Assembly (NCBI RefSeq): GCF_025717555.1
Contig: NZ_JAJIRP010000002.1
Location: 310,001 to 374,000 of the forward strand
Source: Paucibacter sp. B2R-40
GTDB lineage: Bacteria; Pseudomonadota; Gammaproteobacteria; Burkholderiales; Burkholderiaceae_C
DNA length: 64,000 nt
Reading direction: 5' to 3'
Part shown: positions 38,229 through 47,026 of the stretch, piece by piece
How positions within the stretch are numbered: position 1 is the stretch's first letter
How the letters are laid out: every line of letters begins with the position of its first letter
The notes under the pieces: model-generated
The model's database searches: none
What the model saw: only the letters and a program-made list of their open reading frames with translations
Told to the model about the DNA's origin: nothing
Made by a program: the position numbers and the translations under genes

Positions 38229-39287
38229 ATGAATTCGATCGTTTGGCCCAATAAAGTTCGCGAGCAGCACTTTCAGACCTGGCTGCAAACCCTGCAGGCA
38301 GCGCACGCCCTGCTGCCGGATAGCCTGCAAATGGCCAGCGCCGACGCGAGCACGCGGCGCTATTTGCGCATCACTGGGCTTGGCGGAGCCAGCTTCATCG
38401 TGATGGACGCGCCGCCCGAGAGCAACGACGTGCGCCCTTTCATCGCCATCGCCAGGCATATGGCCCTAGACTGCGGCCTGCTTGTGCCGGAAATCATCGC
38501 CGCCGACGAAGCCCTGGGCTTTGTGCTGCTCAGCGATTTGGGGGACTTGACCTATCTGAAAGCGCTTCAATCTGCCAGCCCGGTCGAGGCCGACCGCCTG
38601 ATGCGCGCCGCCACCCAAACCCTGCTGCAGTGGCAACTCAAGGGCGACGCCGCCCGCCTGCCGGCCTTTGACGAGAGCTTTGTGCGCCGCGAGCTGCAAA
38701 TCTTTGTCGACTGGTGTGTGCAGCGCGAATACGGTCGGCAGTGGAACGAAACGCAGCTGAAGTGGTGGGAGCACAGTTGCAAAGTGCTGGTGAGCAATAT
38801 GGCCGAGCAGGCTCAAATGCCCATGCACCGCGATTTCATGCCGCGCAACCTGATGGTTTGCACCGGTCAGGACGGTGAGCTACGGGTCGGCGTGCTGGAT
38901 TTCCAAGACGCGGTGCGCGGACCCGTAGGCTACGACCTCGCCTCGCTGCTGCGAGACGCCTTCATCTCCTGGGACGAAGAGCAAGAACTTGACTGGGCGA
39001 TCCGTTACTGGGAGCAGGCCCGCCGTGCGGGCTTGCCCGTCGACGCCGACTTTGGTGAGTTCTGGCGCCAAGTCGAATGGAGCGGCCTGCAGCGGCACCT
39101 GAAAATCCTTGGCCTGTTCTGCCGCCTCAAGCACCGCGACGGCAAACCCGCTTACGCCGAGGACCTGCCGCGCTTCTTTGCCTACGCGATCAAGGTCTCG
39201 ACCCGCTATGTGCAGCTCTCGCCGCTGACGCATCTGCTGCAGGACCTGCAGGGCAGCATGGTCGAGACCAGCTTCACCCTGCGATAG
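38229..39287 (+). CDS. amgK: Aminoglycoside phosphotransferase-fold kinase, AmgK-like
   Basis: 352 residues of the APH family: STRRYLRI near the N-terminus, the catalytic loop MHRDFMPRNLMV and metal motif LDFQDAVRGPVGYDLASLL. The protein matches AmgK, the anomeric kinase for N-acetylmuramate/N-acetylglucosamine in the peptidoglycan recycling bypass. Position next to lptD is common in proteobacteria. Its usual partner murU (nucleotidyltransferase) would be expected immediately downstream but is replaced by a convergent peptidase gene. ATG 38229 is preferred over 38211. Confidence 0.85.
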   Translation: MNSIVWPNKVREQHFQTWLQTLQAAHALLPDSLQMASADASTRRYLRITGLGGASFIVMDAPPESNDVRPFIAIARHMALDCGLLVPEIIAADEALGFVLLSDLGDLTYLKALQSASPVEADRLMRAATQTLLQWQLKGDAARLPAFDESFVRRELQIFVDWCVQREYGRQWNETQLKWWEHSCKVLVSNMAEQAQMPMHRDFMPRNLMVCTGQDGELRVGVLDFQDAVRGPVGYDLASLLRDAFISWDEEQELDWAIRYWEQARRAGLPVDADFGEFWRQVEWSGLQRHLKILGLFCRLKHRDGKPAYAEDLPRFFAYAIKVSTRYVQLSPLTHLLQDLQGSMVETSFTLR

Positions 39288-39299
39288 TCTTGCTTCAAC

Positions 39300-40775
39300 T
39301 CAGGGGTGGGCAGCCATCACCTGGGCGACTGCGGCCGTCAAGCGCTTGCCATAGGGCACATGCAGGAACTCGTTCGGGCCATGGGCATTGCTCTTCGGCC
39401 CCAAGACGCCGCAGACCATCATTTGCGCGGCCGGGAAGCCCTTTTGCAGCATGCTCATCAGCGGAATCGTGCCTCCCTGGCCGATATAGCCGACCGGCGC
39501 GCCGAAATGCGTCTCGCTGGCCTGATTCAGCGCCTGGCTGAGCCAAGGCGAGAGATCGGGCGTGTTCCAGCCGGTCGCACCGTAAGCACCGGCGCGGCCG
39601 TCGGGCACGAACGTAACCTTGGCGTTATACGGCGCGTTGTCTTCCAACAAAGCCTTCAAGCGCAGGGCAGCATCATTGCCGTCGACCAGGGGCGGCAGGC
39701 GTAGCGACAGCTTGAAGGCGGTGAAGGGGCGCAACACATTGCCCGCACTCTTCATCTCCGGGAAGCCGTCCACGCCGGTGACCGACAGCGTCGGCCGCCA
39801 GGTGCGGTTGAGCAAGACCTCGACCGGCTCGGCCGTCATTGGCAGCACCGGGCTACCATCGGCACCGCAGGCCCAGGGCAGGCGTTTGTAGACCTCATCC
39901 TTCAACAAGGCCGCCGTCGCCTTGGCCTGCTCCACCCGGTTGGCCGGGATGTCGCAGTGGAAACTCTCGGGCAATAAGCGGCCGGTCTTGGAATCCTCAA
40001 GGCGGTCAAGCACCTGCCGCAAAATCCGGAACGATGAAGGCACCACGCCGGAGCCGTCGCCGGAGTGGATGCCCTCGGTCAGCACCTCGACCTTCAGCAC
40101 GCCACTGACCATGCCGCGCAGCGAAGTCGTTAGCCAGAGTTGCCCGTAGTCACCGGCACCGGAGTCCAGACAGACGACCAGCGACACTTGGCCGAGTCGC
40201 TCTTTCAGCACGTCGAGGTAGGCCGGCAGGTCATAGGAGCCCGATTCTTCGCAGGTTTCGATGATGCCGACGCAGCGCGGGCGCGGAATGCCTTGTTTGT
40301 CCAGCGCCATGATGGCCGTCAGCGAGGCGTAGACCGCGTAGCCATCATCGGCGCAGCCGCGGCCGTAGAGCTTGCCGTCCTCGTATTTGGGTGTCCAAGG
40401 GCCCAGATCGCTGCGCCAGCCACTGAATTCGGGTTGTTTGTCCAGGTGGCCGTACAGCACGATGGTGTCGCAGCTGTCCAGCTTGGTGGCCGGCACCTCA
40501 AAGAAAATGATCGGCGTGCGGCCTTCGAGGCGGATCACTTCGAGTTTGAGGCCGGCGACCTTCTTGCTCTCGACCCAGCTGGCGGCGTCGCGCAGCACTT
40601 TTTCGATATAGCCGTTGGCGGCCCAGTCGGCGTCGAACATCGGGCTCTTGGCCGGAATAGCGATGTACTGTGTCAATGCGGGGACGATCTCATCGTCCCA
40701 AACCTGCGCCGCAAAATCGGCGATGGCGGTGGCTTGATCGGGTTGCAAGGGCAAGGCGGGGTCGCGAGCATTCAT
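39300..40775 (-). CDS. M20 family metallopeptidase
   Basis: 491 residues, M20 dipeptidase/deacetylase type. Zinc ligands and catalytic residues are visible in LYGHLDKQPEF (His, Asp), GRGCADDGYAVY (bridging Asp) and IETCEESGSYDL (Glu pair), with a dimerisation domain between. It probably hydrolyses dipeptides or N-acyl amino acids in the cytoplasm; there is no signal peptide. ATG 40775 is used because the 48 residues upstream in frame look non-coding. Convergent with amgK. Confidence 0.9.
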   Translation of the reverse strand: MNARDPALPLQPDQATAIADFAAQVWDDEIVPALTQYIAIPAKSPMFDADWAANGYIEKVLRDAASWVESKKVAGLKLEVIRLEGRTPIIFFEVPATKLDSCDTIVLYGHLDKQPEFSGWRSDLGPWTPKYEDGKLYGRGCADDGYAVYASLTAIMALDKQGIPRPRCVGIIETCEESGSYDLPAYLDVLKERLGQVSLVVCLDSGAGDYGQLWLTTSLRGMVSGVLKVEVLTEGIHSGDGSGVVPSSFRILRQVLDRLEDSKTGRLLPESFHCDIPANRVEQAKATAALLKDEVYKRLPWACGADGSPVLPMTAEPVEVLLNRTWRPTLSVTGVDGFPEMKSAGNVLRPFTAFKLSLRLPPLVDGNDAALRLKALLEDNAPYNAKVTFVPDGRAGAYGATGWNTPDLSPWLSQALNQASETHFGAPVGYIGQGGTIPLMSMLQKGFPAAQMMVCGVLGPKSNAHGPNEFLHVPYGKRLTAAVAQVMAAHP

Positions 40776-40827
40776 GATGGGTTCCAGCTTATGGCGGGGG
40801 AACCCCATCTTAAAACACGGCTCGGGA

Positions 40828-41694
40828 CTATCCAAAACGCTCCACCAGCCAGCTTTGCAAGCGAGCAAACACCTGCTCGCGTTCCGGCTCGTTGAATATC
40901 TCGTGAAACAGCCGCTCAAAGCACTGCGCCCTGCCCAAGCCTTGCGGTGCGTTCGCAGCGAACTCGGCCGCGCCGGTCGGCGCCACGCATTTGTCGCTGC
41001 CGGCCCACATCAACAGCGTAGGCACGACCCAATCGGCTGCATGTTGGCGCACCAACTCGCCGCCATCCACGATCGCCCGCGCCAAGGTCGGCGTGATGCG
41101 GTCATGCACCAGGGGGTCATCGATATAGGCTTTGACCACCGCCGCGTCGCGTGAAATCCACTTGGTCTTGAGCCCATTGCCGACCGCCAAATGCGGCGCC
41201 AGCGCCACACCGATGGCCAGTTGCAGGCGCTGGAAGCTCGACATGCCGGGGTCCAGCGCGGGCGAACTCAGCACCAGCGCGTCGATCGGGCGAAACCACA
41301 TCGGCAATTGCCCGCCGCTGCTGGCTGCCAGGCCGCCGGCCACAAAACGCGCCGCCACCAAGCCACCCATGCTGTGCCCCAGCAGTATCAAGGGGCTGCG
41401 CCCCAGTTGGGGGTCGAGCCGCAACTCGTCGATCACCAAGGCGAGATCACGCAGCAAGGACTCACCATCGGTCACATCCCCGCGCGGGCCACCCGATGCG
41501 CCATGCCCGCGCTGGTCGAAGCCCACCACATGCCAGCCCCAGTTATTCAAGCGCGCTGCCACGGCCTCATAACGCCCAATATGCTCACCCAGACCGTGGA
41601 CGATCAAGACGGTGCCTTGCGCCGGCTCCATGCCGGGCTTGCTCCATTGCCGCCAATGCAGCGGTACGCCATCGTCACATCTCAAAGTACGCAT
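40828..41694 (-). CDS. Alpha/beta hydrolase, monoacylglycerol lipase/lysophospholipase-like
   Basis: 288 residues of the Hydrolase_4 family: oxyanion region IVHGLGEHIGRYE, GFDQRGHGASGG, nucleophile elbow LLGHSMGGLVAAR, catalytic Asp in WAGSDKCVAP and C-terminal His in ERLFHEIFNEPER. These enzymes hydrolyse monoacylglycerols or lysophospholipids. No signal peptide. ATG 41694 is chosen because MRTLRCDDGVPLHWRQW is the usual start. Monocistronic, upstream of the M20 gene on the same strand. Confidence 0.88.
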   Translation of the reverse strand: MRTLRCDDGVPLHWRQWSKPGMEPAQGTVLIVHGLGEHIGRYEAVAARLNNWGWHVVGFDQRGHGASGGPRGDVTDGESLLRDLALVIDELRLDPQLGRSPLILLGHSMGGLVAARFVAGGLAASSGGQLPMWFRPIDALVLSSPALDPGMSSFQRLQLAIGVALAPHLAVGNGLKTKWISRDAAVVKAYIDDPLVHDRITPTLARAIVDGGELVRQHAADWVVPTLLMWAGSDKCVAPTGAAEFAANAPQGLGRAQCFERLFHEIFNEPEREQVFARLQSWLVERFG

Positions 41695-41856
41695 GCACGC
41701 AGTGTAGGTAGGCCGTGCCGCCTCGCGCCTCAGTGCTTGCCCGATCGGTAGAACTACGCAAACCCCGGCCATACAAATGCAAGCCAAGCGCCAAAGGCGG
41801 TTCGCCCGGCTCTACACTGCCGGGCGTAGCCTCGACCTCCCGCCCCAGAAGGCCCC

Positions 41857-43185
41857 ATGAGATCACTTTTTACACTGCTGCTGCCTCTCTTGCTGGCCGC
41901 CTGCGCCGCACCCAAGTACACCGTCGATGATGGGCGTAAGGTTGATGAAAGCCTGCTGGCCAATATCCGTGCTTATGGCAGCGGCGAGCAAAGTCTGCGG
42001 CCCGCCATTGTGCGCAGCGCCACCTTGAAAGATCCCAAATGCGACCGCCAGTGGGAGCTGCCCTTTGCGGTCGCGACCAGCTATGGCTGGGCCGAAAACG
42101 ACCGCGTCGCCTGGGTACGCGGGCTGAATGTCGACGAGCGTTTGACGGTGGTGGCCGCCGCACCCAATTCCACGCTCAATCCGGGTGACAAGCTGCTGGC
42201 CGTGGCGGGCAAGTCCGACAAGGACAGCGAGACCTTGCTGTCCTTGCTGGCCGACGCACGCGACGCCGGCAAGCCCTTTTTTGTCACCCTCAGCGGCGGC
42301 GCCAGCCGGGCGATCACGCCGTTTGAGGTCTGCCGGGGTTACGCCCGCCTGGCGCCCCCCAACACGCCCGAGGTGCAGGATTACCACTGGTTGCTGAGCA
42401 TGCATTCGCTGGAACTGTCGAAAGCACAGCTCAGCGAAGATGAAGCACTGTGGGCGGTGCTTTGGACGCAGGGCCTGTCCGAAGAGGGCGGCGCGCGGAT
42501 GAAGACCTATCACTACGGCACCAAGATCGTCGGCACGCTTTACAACTTGGCCACGCTGGCAACCGGCCTGCACGGCGCGGCCCTGGCGGCCGAGGCCGCC
42601 GTCAGCGCGGCCAAGGTGGCGGCTAAATCGGTCGCCTCCGAGATCGTCAAACAACAGCTGATCGAGCAAGGCAGGGCCTTGGCGGCGCAGCGAATTCGCG
42701 AAGGCCTGATCGATGCCGGCAAGGAGCTGAGCAAGCAGCAAGTGATGAACGGCCTGCAGGCGGCTGCCGCCAACCGCAGTTCGCTGTCCGGCGTGGCGTG
42801 GATCGCATCCACCGTGTTTGATCAAGCCGATCAATGGGCCTTCGAGCGCGCCGCGAAGCTCGGCGCTGACCCCTTGGCGGCCTTCAGTCTGCATCAGAAG
42901 TTACTTGAGCGCAGCCTCGCCGGCAATGCGTTTGCGCTTGACATCGAACGCCTGGAAGCGCTCAGCAAGCTGGCGCAGAACAAGGGGCTGGATGGGCAAG
43001 TTCAAGCGATTCTGCGCGGCTTCAAGGCGAGCGAATTGGCACTCGAAATCGGTGCCATGCCCTTGGCTTCGGCACCTACGACTTTTTCCTACGAGAGTGC
43101 CAGCGACCCCGGCAGCAGCCCCTTTGCGCGCGGCTTGATCGATGCCATGCTGGACATTCCGACCGAGTCAAGTGGACGCAAATGA
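41857..43185 (+). CDS. Lipoprotein with a PDZ-like segment
   Basis: 442 residues; not a named family. The signal peptide MRSLFTLLLPLLLAAC has its lipobox Cys at residue 16. Residues about 85-150 read like a PDZ domain (NPGDKLLAVAGKS, then LLSLLADARDAGKPFFVTL). A central Ala-rich segment (about 230-300) is predicted helical and may form a coiled coil or hairpin. Its end overlaps the MORN-repeat gene by ATGA, so the two products are made together and may form an envelope complex. No catalytic motif seen. Confidence 0.75.
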   Translation: MRSLFTLLLPLLLAACAAPKYTVDDGRKVDESLLANIRAYGSGEQSLRPAIVRSATLKDPKCDRQWELPFAVATSYGWAENDRVAWVRGLNVDERLTVVAAAPNSTLNPGDKLLAVAGKSDKDSETLLSLLADARDAGKPFFVTLSGGASRAITPFEVCRGYARLAPPNTPEVQDYHWLLSMHSLELSKAQLSEDEALWAVLWTQGLSEEGGARMKTYHYGTKIVGTLYNLATLATGLHGAALAAEAAVSAAKVAAKSVASEIVKQQLIEQGRALAAQRIREGLIDAGKELSKQQVMNGLQAAAANRSSLSGVAWIASTVFDQADQWAFERAAKLGADPLAAFSLHQKLLERSLAGNAFALDIERLEALSKLAQNKGLDGQVQAILRGFKASELALEIGAMPLASAPTTFSYESASDPGSSPFARGLIDAMLDIPTESSGRK

Positions 43186-44999
43186 TGACGAAACGCAGCA
43201 CGAAAGCCGGCCAGTTCGGGGCCATCGCCCTGTCCCTCAGCCTGTTCCTGAGCCCATGGTCCGGCTGGGCCCAAGTGGTCGCCGAAGCGCCAGACGCGGC
43301 GGCCTCCGCCCCAGAGAGCGCCGAGCCTGCCGCACCGGCGCCGGCCGCACCGACTTGCTCGGTGCTGACCCAACGCGCCATGTCTACCGAGCTGCGCGCC
43401 GCCACTGCGCTGAGCCAGAACAAGGGCATCGACGAGACCGCCAAGCTGTTTGACCGCGCGATTGCGCAATGGACCCTAGCCCTGGACGGCTGCGAAGGCC
43501 GGCCACGCGAGCGCGCTCAAAAGAACCTCAATGACAGCGAACGCCAGCGCGCGCTGCTGGCCGAGCGCCAAGCCGCCGGCTCTCAATGCGAGCTCTCGCA
43601 CCGCGATGCCGCGTCCCTGCAGGAACTGGCCGCACGGGCCTTCGGCGAGCGCCGCTGGATGGACGCCGCCTCGCTCTACAGCAAGGCCGAGACCATGTGG
43701 GACTTGGCCGCCGAGCATTGCACTGGCGCGCAGCAGCAGATCGCCAGCAAAAAGCGCGAACAAGCCGAGATCGACGCACATAACTCGGAACACTGCGCAC
43801 CCTTGTTCGAGCGTGCCCGCGAGTACACACAGAAGTTCAAAGCCGCTGCCGCCAGCTTGACCCCAACCGACAAACAGCAGCAGTCACAGACCTCGGAAAC
43901 GCTCTGGCGCAAGGCCAATGCCGCCTGCAAGGGCAATGCGCAAGAGTTGGCCGGCAACAATGCCCAAGCGCTGGCACGCGAGCGCGGCACACCTTGGGTC
44001 GCGACGCAAGCGCCCGAGGCTGCACCAACGCCCTCGCCCACGCCCACGCCCCTTGTCCAAGCAGCTGCCGGCGCGAGCGCCAACAAGGCGCCCGCCAAAC
44101 TGCCGGCAACATCAGCTTTGGCGGCGCCAACTCCCTCATCGAGCGCACCCGCGCCGATCCCTGCGCCCGCTACCGCTACCGCTACCGCTGCCGCTGCCGC
44201 GACCGCCAACCCGCTCAGTGCCGGCGTTGCAGCCGCCGTCGTGCTGACTGCGGTGGCCAGCAAATCAGCTGCTCAAGAGCTGGATGTGCTGACCGGTGAC
44301 ACCCGCTACAAAGGCTTGTTCACGCGCGAAGAGGGTCAGGTCGTGACAGGCAATGGCCGGGTCGAATGGGCCAATGGCGATGTCTATATCGGCGACTTGC
44401 TGCACAGCGTGCGCCACGGCAAGGGCGAGTTCATCTGGGCCAGCGGCCAGCGCTACAGCGGTGACTGGGTGCAAAACAAGGCCACCGGCAAGGGCAAGGT
44501 CTGGTTCATCAATGGCAACCAATTCGAAGGCACGTTGATAGACGGCAGCCCGGAAGGCGAAGGTCAGCTGCAATACGCCAGCGGTGATGTGTACAAGGGT
44601 CAGGTCAACCAGGGCCTGCCACATGGCCGGGGCAGCTTCCAATGGAAGGGTGGCCAGCAGTTCGAGGGCGACTGGGTGCGCGCCGTACCGCAGGGCAAGG
44701 GCGTGCTGCGCTTTGTCAACGGCAACCGCTACGAAGGCGATATCGTGGCCGGCCAACCGCAAGGCCAAGGCTTGATGCAACTCAGCTCGGGTGACCGCTA
44801 TGAAGGCGCTTTTCTACAAGGTGATCCGCAGGGCCAGGGTAGCTACACCTGGAAAACGGGGGAGCGCTATGTGGGCGCCTGGGTCGCCGGGCGCAAGCAT
44901 GGCACAGGCATTTTCTACTGGCCCAACGGCGACCGCTGGGAGGGCGAATTCAAGAACGACGAGCGCACCGAGTTCGGTGAGTTCACGCCCAAAGAATGA
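43182..44999 (+). CDS. Exported MORN-repeat protein
   Basis: 605 residues. A signal peptide ends SGWAQ at about residue 30. A helical, Cys-containing region (about 45-280) resembles TPR-like packing, followed by an Ala/Pro/Thr-rich linker (about 280-345). Nine 23-residue MORN repeats run from about residue 390 to the C-terminus (pattern GxGxxxWxxGxxYxGxW). MORN repeats form elongated beta-hairpin sheets that bind lipids or proteins. Start ATG 43182 overlaps the preceding lipoprotein stop. A periplasmic or surface scaffold paired with that lipoprotein is the likely role; function unknown. Confidence 0.85.
   Translation: MMTKRSTKAGQFGAIALSLSLFLSPWSGWAQVVAEAPDAAASAPESAEPAAPAPAAPTCSVLTQRAMSTELRAATALSQNKGIDETAKLFDRAIAQWTLALDGCEGRPRERAQKNLNDSERQRALLAERQAAGSQCELSHRDAASLQELAARAFGERRWMDAASLYSKAETMWDLAAEHCTGAQQQIASKKREQAEIDAHNSEHCAPLFERAREYTQKFKAAAASLTPTDKQQQSQTSETLWRKANAACKGNAQELAGNNAQALARERGTPWVATQAPEAAPTPSPTPTPLVQAAAGASANKAPAKLPATSALAAPTPSSSAPAPIPAPATATATAAAAATANPLSAGVAAAVVLTAVASKSAAQELDVLTGDTRYKGLFTREEGQVVTGNGRVEWANGDVYIGDLLHSVRHGKGEFIWASGQRYSGDWVQNKATGKGKVWFINGNQFEGTLIDGSPEGEGQLQYASGDVYKGQVNQGLPHGRGSFQWKGGQQFEGDWVRAVPQGKGVLRFVNGNRYEGDIVAGQPQGQGLMQLSSGDRYEGAFLQGDPQGQGSYTWKTGERYVGAWVAGRKHGTGIFYWPNGDRWEGEFKNDERTEFGEFTPKE
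44169..44204 (+). repeat. Hexanucleotide repeat tract inside the MORN gene linker
   Basis: Six consecutive 6-bp units: GCTACC three times, GCTGCC twice, GCGACC once, encoding an alternating Ala-Thr/Ala-Ala linker. Unit length is a multiple of three, so slippage would change linker length without a frameshift. Confidence 0.8.
44349..44969 (+). repeat. Nine 69-bp coding repeats (MORN units)
   Basis: Nine adjacent 23-codon units, each starting Gly-x-Gly and containing an aromatic/Gly pattern. They are diverged at the DNA level, so the array is old rather than a recent tandem expansion. Confidence 0.85.
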
Positions 45000-45015
45000 A
45001 GGAAGGAAAGCCAGC

Positions 45016-45990
45016 ATGACCCCAACTATCGAACTGAGTCCGCCCGACATCACGCCCTATCGAACCAGCACCGGCACCAGCGCCAGCGGAGTCGATTACG
45101 TCCATCTGTTCGACTCGGGCCGCCCCGGCCCGGTCGTGATGGTGCAGGCACTGACGCATGGCAATGAGCTGTGCGGCGCGATCGCCCTGGACTGGCTGTT
45201 CAAGCAGGGCTTGGGCCGCAGCCTGCTGCCGCTGCATGGCCAGTTGGTCATCAGCTTTGCCAATGTCGAGGCCTTCGCGCGCTTTGACGCGGCTGACCCG
45301 AACGCCTCGCGCTGCGTCGACGAAGACCTCAACCGTGTCTGGCATGACAGCGTCTTGTTCGGACCCGGCGACTCGCTTGAGTTGCGCAGGGCGCGCCAAT
45401 TGCAGCCCTTTGTAGACCGCGCGGACTTGTTGTTGGACATTCATTCGATGCAAGACGCCTGCCGCCCGCTGATGGTGTGCGGCATGCAGGACAAGGGTGC
45501 CGCGTTCGCGCGCGAACTGGGCATGCCGGGCGATTTGCTGATCGACACCGGCCACCCCTCAGGGCTGCGCATGCGAGACCGCGGCGGCTTCGGGGACCCT
45601 GCCAGCCCCAAGAACGCCTTGCTGATCGAATGCGGCCAGCATTGGGAACAAAGCTCGGCCGACGTGGCGATCGACTGCCTGGTGCGCTTCCTCAAGCTGA
45701 GCGGCATGGTGGACGCGCAATGGGCTGATGCGCGCCTGCGCCTGGCGCTGCCGGCCAAGCAGCAGTTGATCCGGGTCGACCGGGCCGTCACGGCGCTGAG
45801 CGCCGACTTTCACTTCCTGCAGCCGGTGCGCGGCCTGGATGTGATTGCCAAGGCCGGCAGCGCTTTTGCGCAGGATGGCGACACCGTCTTCAAAACCAGT
45901 TATGACAACACCGTGCTGGTGATGCCCAGCCTCAAACATGGCAAACCGGGCAATACGATGGTGCGGCTGGGCCGCTTCGACGCGTCCTGA
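45016..45990 (+). CDS. Succinylglutamate desuccinylase/aspartoacylase family protein
   Basis: 324 residues of the zinc-dependent M14-like family: zinc ligands in THGNELCGA (His, Glu) and LLLDIHSM (His), plus LNRVWHDS with an Arg of the substrate site. A C-terminal barrel-like domain carries the ending typical of the group. It should remove an acyl group from an N-acyl amino acid; the exact substrate is unknown. ATG 45016 follows the MORN gene by 16 bp with GGAAGG upstream, so it may be cotranscribed. Confidence 0.85.
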   Translation: MTPTIELSPPDITPYRTSTGTSASGVDYVHLFDSGRPGPVVMVQALTHGNELCGAIALDWLFKQGLGRSLLPLHGQLVISFANVEAFARFDAADPNASRCVDEDLNRVWHDSVLFGPGDSLELRRARQLQPFVDRADLLLDIHSMQDACRPLMVCGMQDKGAAFARELGMPGDLLIDTGHPSGLRMRDRGGFGDPASPKNALLIECGQHWEQSSADVAIDCLVRFLKLSGMVDAQWADARLRLALPAKQQLIRVDRAVTALSADFHFLQPVRGLDVIAKAGSAFAQDGDTVFKTSYDNTVLVMPSLKHGKPGNTMVRLGRFDAS

Positions 45991-46020
45991 TCCGTCCTGA
46001 CCCACCTTGAAGGGGCTGCG

Positions 46021-46848
46021 TCATTGCAGTTGCACATCATGCTGCAACACCTCAGGCGGGTAATAGCGCTGCAAAGCCTTCAGCAAGCTGCCGTCGCGAG
46101 CCGCACCGGCCAAGGCTTCGCGCAGCAGCAGTTGATCGGCCTCGGTCAGCGACTGCCGTGACACATAGGCGCCAACCTCCGAGCGCGGCAAGCCGGTCAA
46201 TTCAGCATAACGCAAATCACCAGCAGCATCCGCCACGCTGCGCCCTTCTTGCAAGGCCGAGTAAAGCAGGGTCGGCGGCAGAATGGTGAACTCAACGCGG
46301 CCGGCTCGCAGCATCAGGCCAACGGTGCGTAAATCGCTGACGTAATCGACCCTTTTCTCGGCCTCCAATTGCTTCATCAGCGCGCCATACTCATCGCCCC
46401 AGCTATAGCTGCGCACCATGGCCGCACGCCAGCTGGTTTTGGCCAGCAAGCTGCGCACATCGGCAATCAGTGCCGGCTGGCTTTTCAAAGTGATCAGCGC
46501 CGGCGTCAGTTTGAGCATGGGCACGAATTGCGCCTTTTGATCACGTTCGGAGTTGCGCGAGGCCGGCAGGAACAGATCGGCCTCATGGCTGTCGAAAAAC
46601 ATCAGGGCCAAGCGGGCTCGCGGCACCACAGGAAAAACGAACTCGCAAGCTTTCGTCAAACCAATTTGACGCAGCAAGTCAGGGTAGACGCCCTCGACTT
46701 TGTCGCCTTGCACCTTGACGTTAAAGCCTGTCGGCGCCACCGGCACGCGAATCGCGCGTGAGCATTGTTGTGCCATGGCCCGGCCATCGAGCATCAGCAA
46801 GCCGAGCAAGCCAAGACCACAACTGACAACGCACTGCCGAACCTTCAT
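46021..46848 (-). CDS. Periplasmic solute-binding protein (SBP_bac_3-like)
   Basis: 275 residues. A signal peptide ends GRAMAQQ, and the remainder resembles the amino-acid-type extracellular solute-binding fold (IRVPVAPTGFNVKV, VEGVYPDLLRQI, LPRSEVGAYVSRQSL). No ABC permease or ATPase is adjacent, so it may be an orphan sensor-like binding protein. ATG 46848 with AAGGG upstream is preferred over ATG 46863. Ligand unknown. Confidence 0.7.
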   Translation of the reverse strand: MKVRQCVVSCGLGLLGLLMLDGRAMAQQCSRAIRVPVAPTGFNVKVQGDKVEGVYPDLLRQIGLTKACEFVFPVVPRARLALMFFDSHEADLFLPASRNSERDQKAQFVPMLKLTPALITLKSQPALIADVRSLLAKTSWRAAMVRSYSWGDEYGALMKQLEAEKRVDYVSDLRTVGLMLRAGRVEFTILPPTLLYSALQEGRSVADAAGDLRYAELTGLPRSEVGAYVSRQSLTEADQLLLREALAGAARDGSLLKALQRYYPPEVLQHDVQLQ

Positions 46849-47026
46849 GTTGCCCTTGATCAAGCCAAGTCAGCAAGGGAATGGGCCTGCGCCCAATTGA
46901 GCAGAGTATCAACGACTTCGCTTGCCAGCGGCGACCCAGATTGAGCTTGCATCACTTGAGGCAAATCAAGAACAATCGCGGCTTGATATGCGAACGTGAC
47001 ACTTTCATGACAAATAACCCGCCGCC

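Noticed and set aside
44169-44204. Hexanucleotide tract as a phase-variation switch
   Set aside because: The unit is six bases, so changes in copy number keep the frame and cannot turn the gene off; at most linker length varies.
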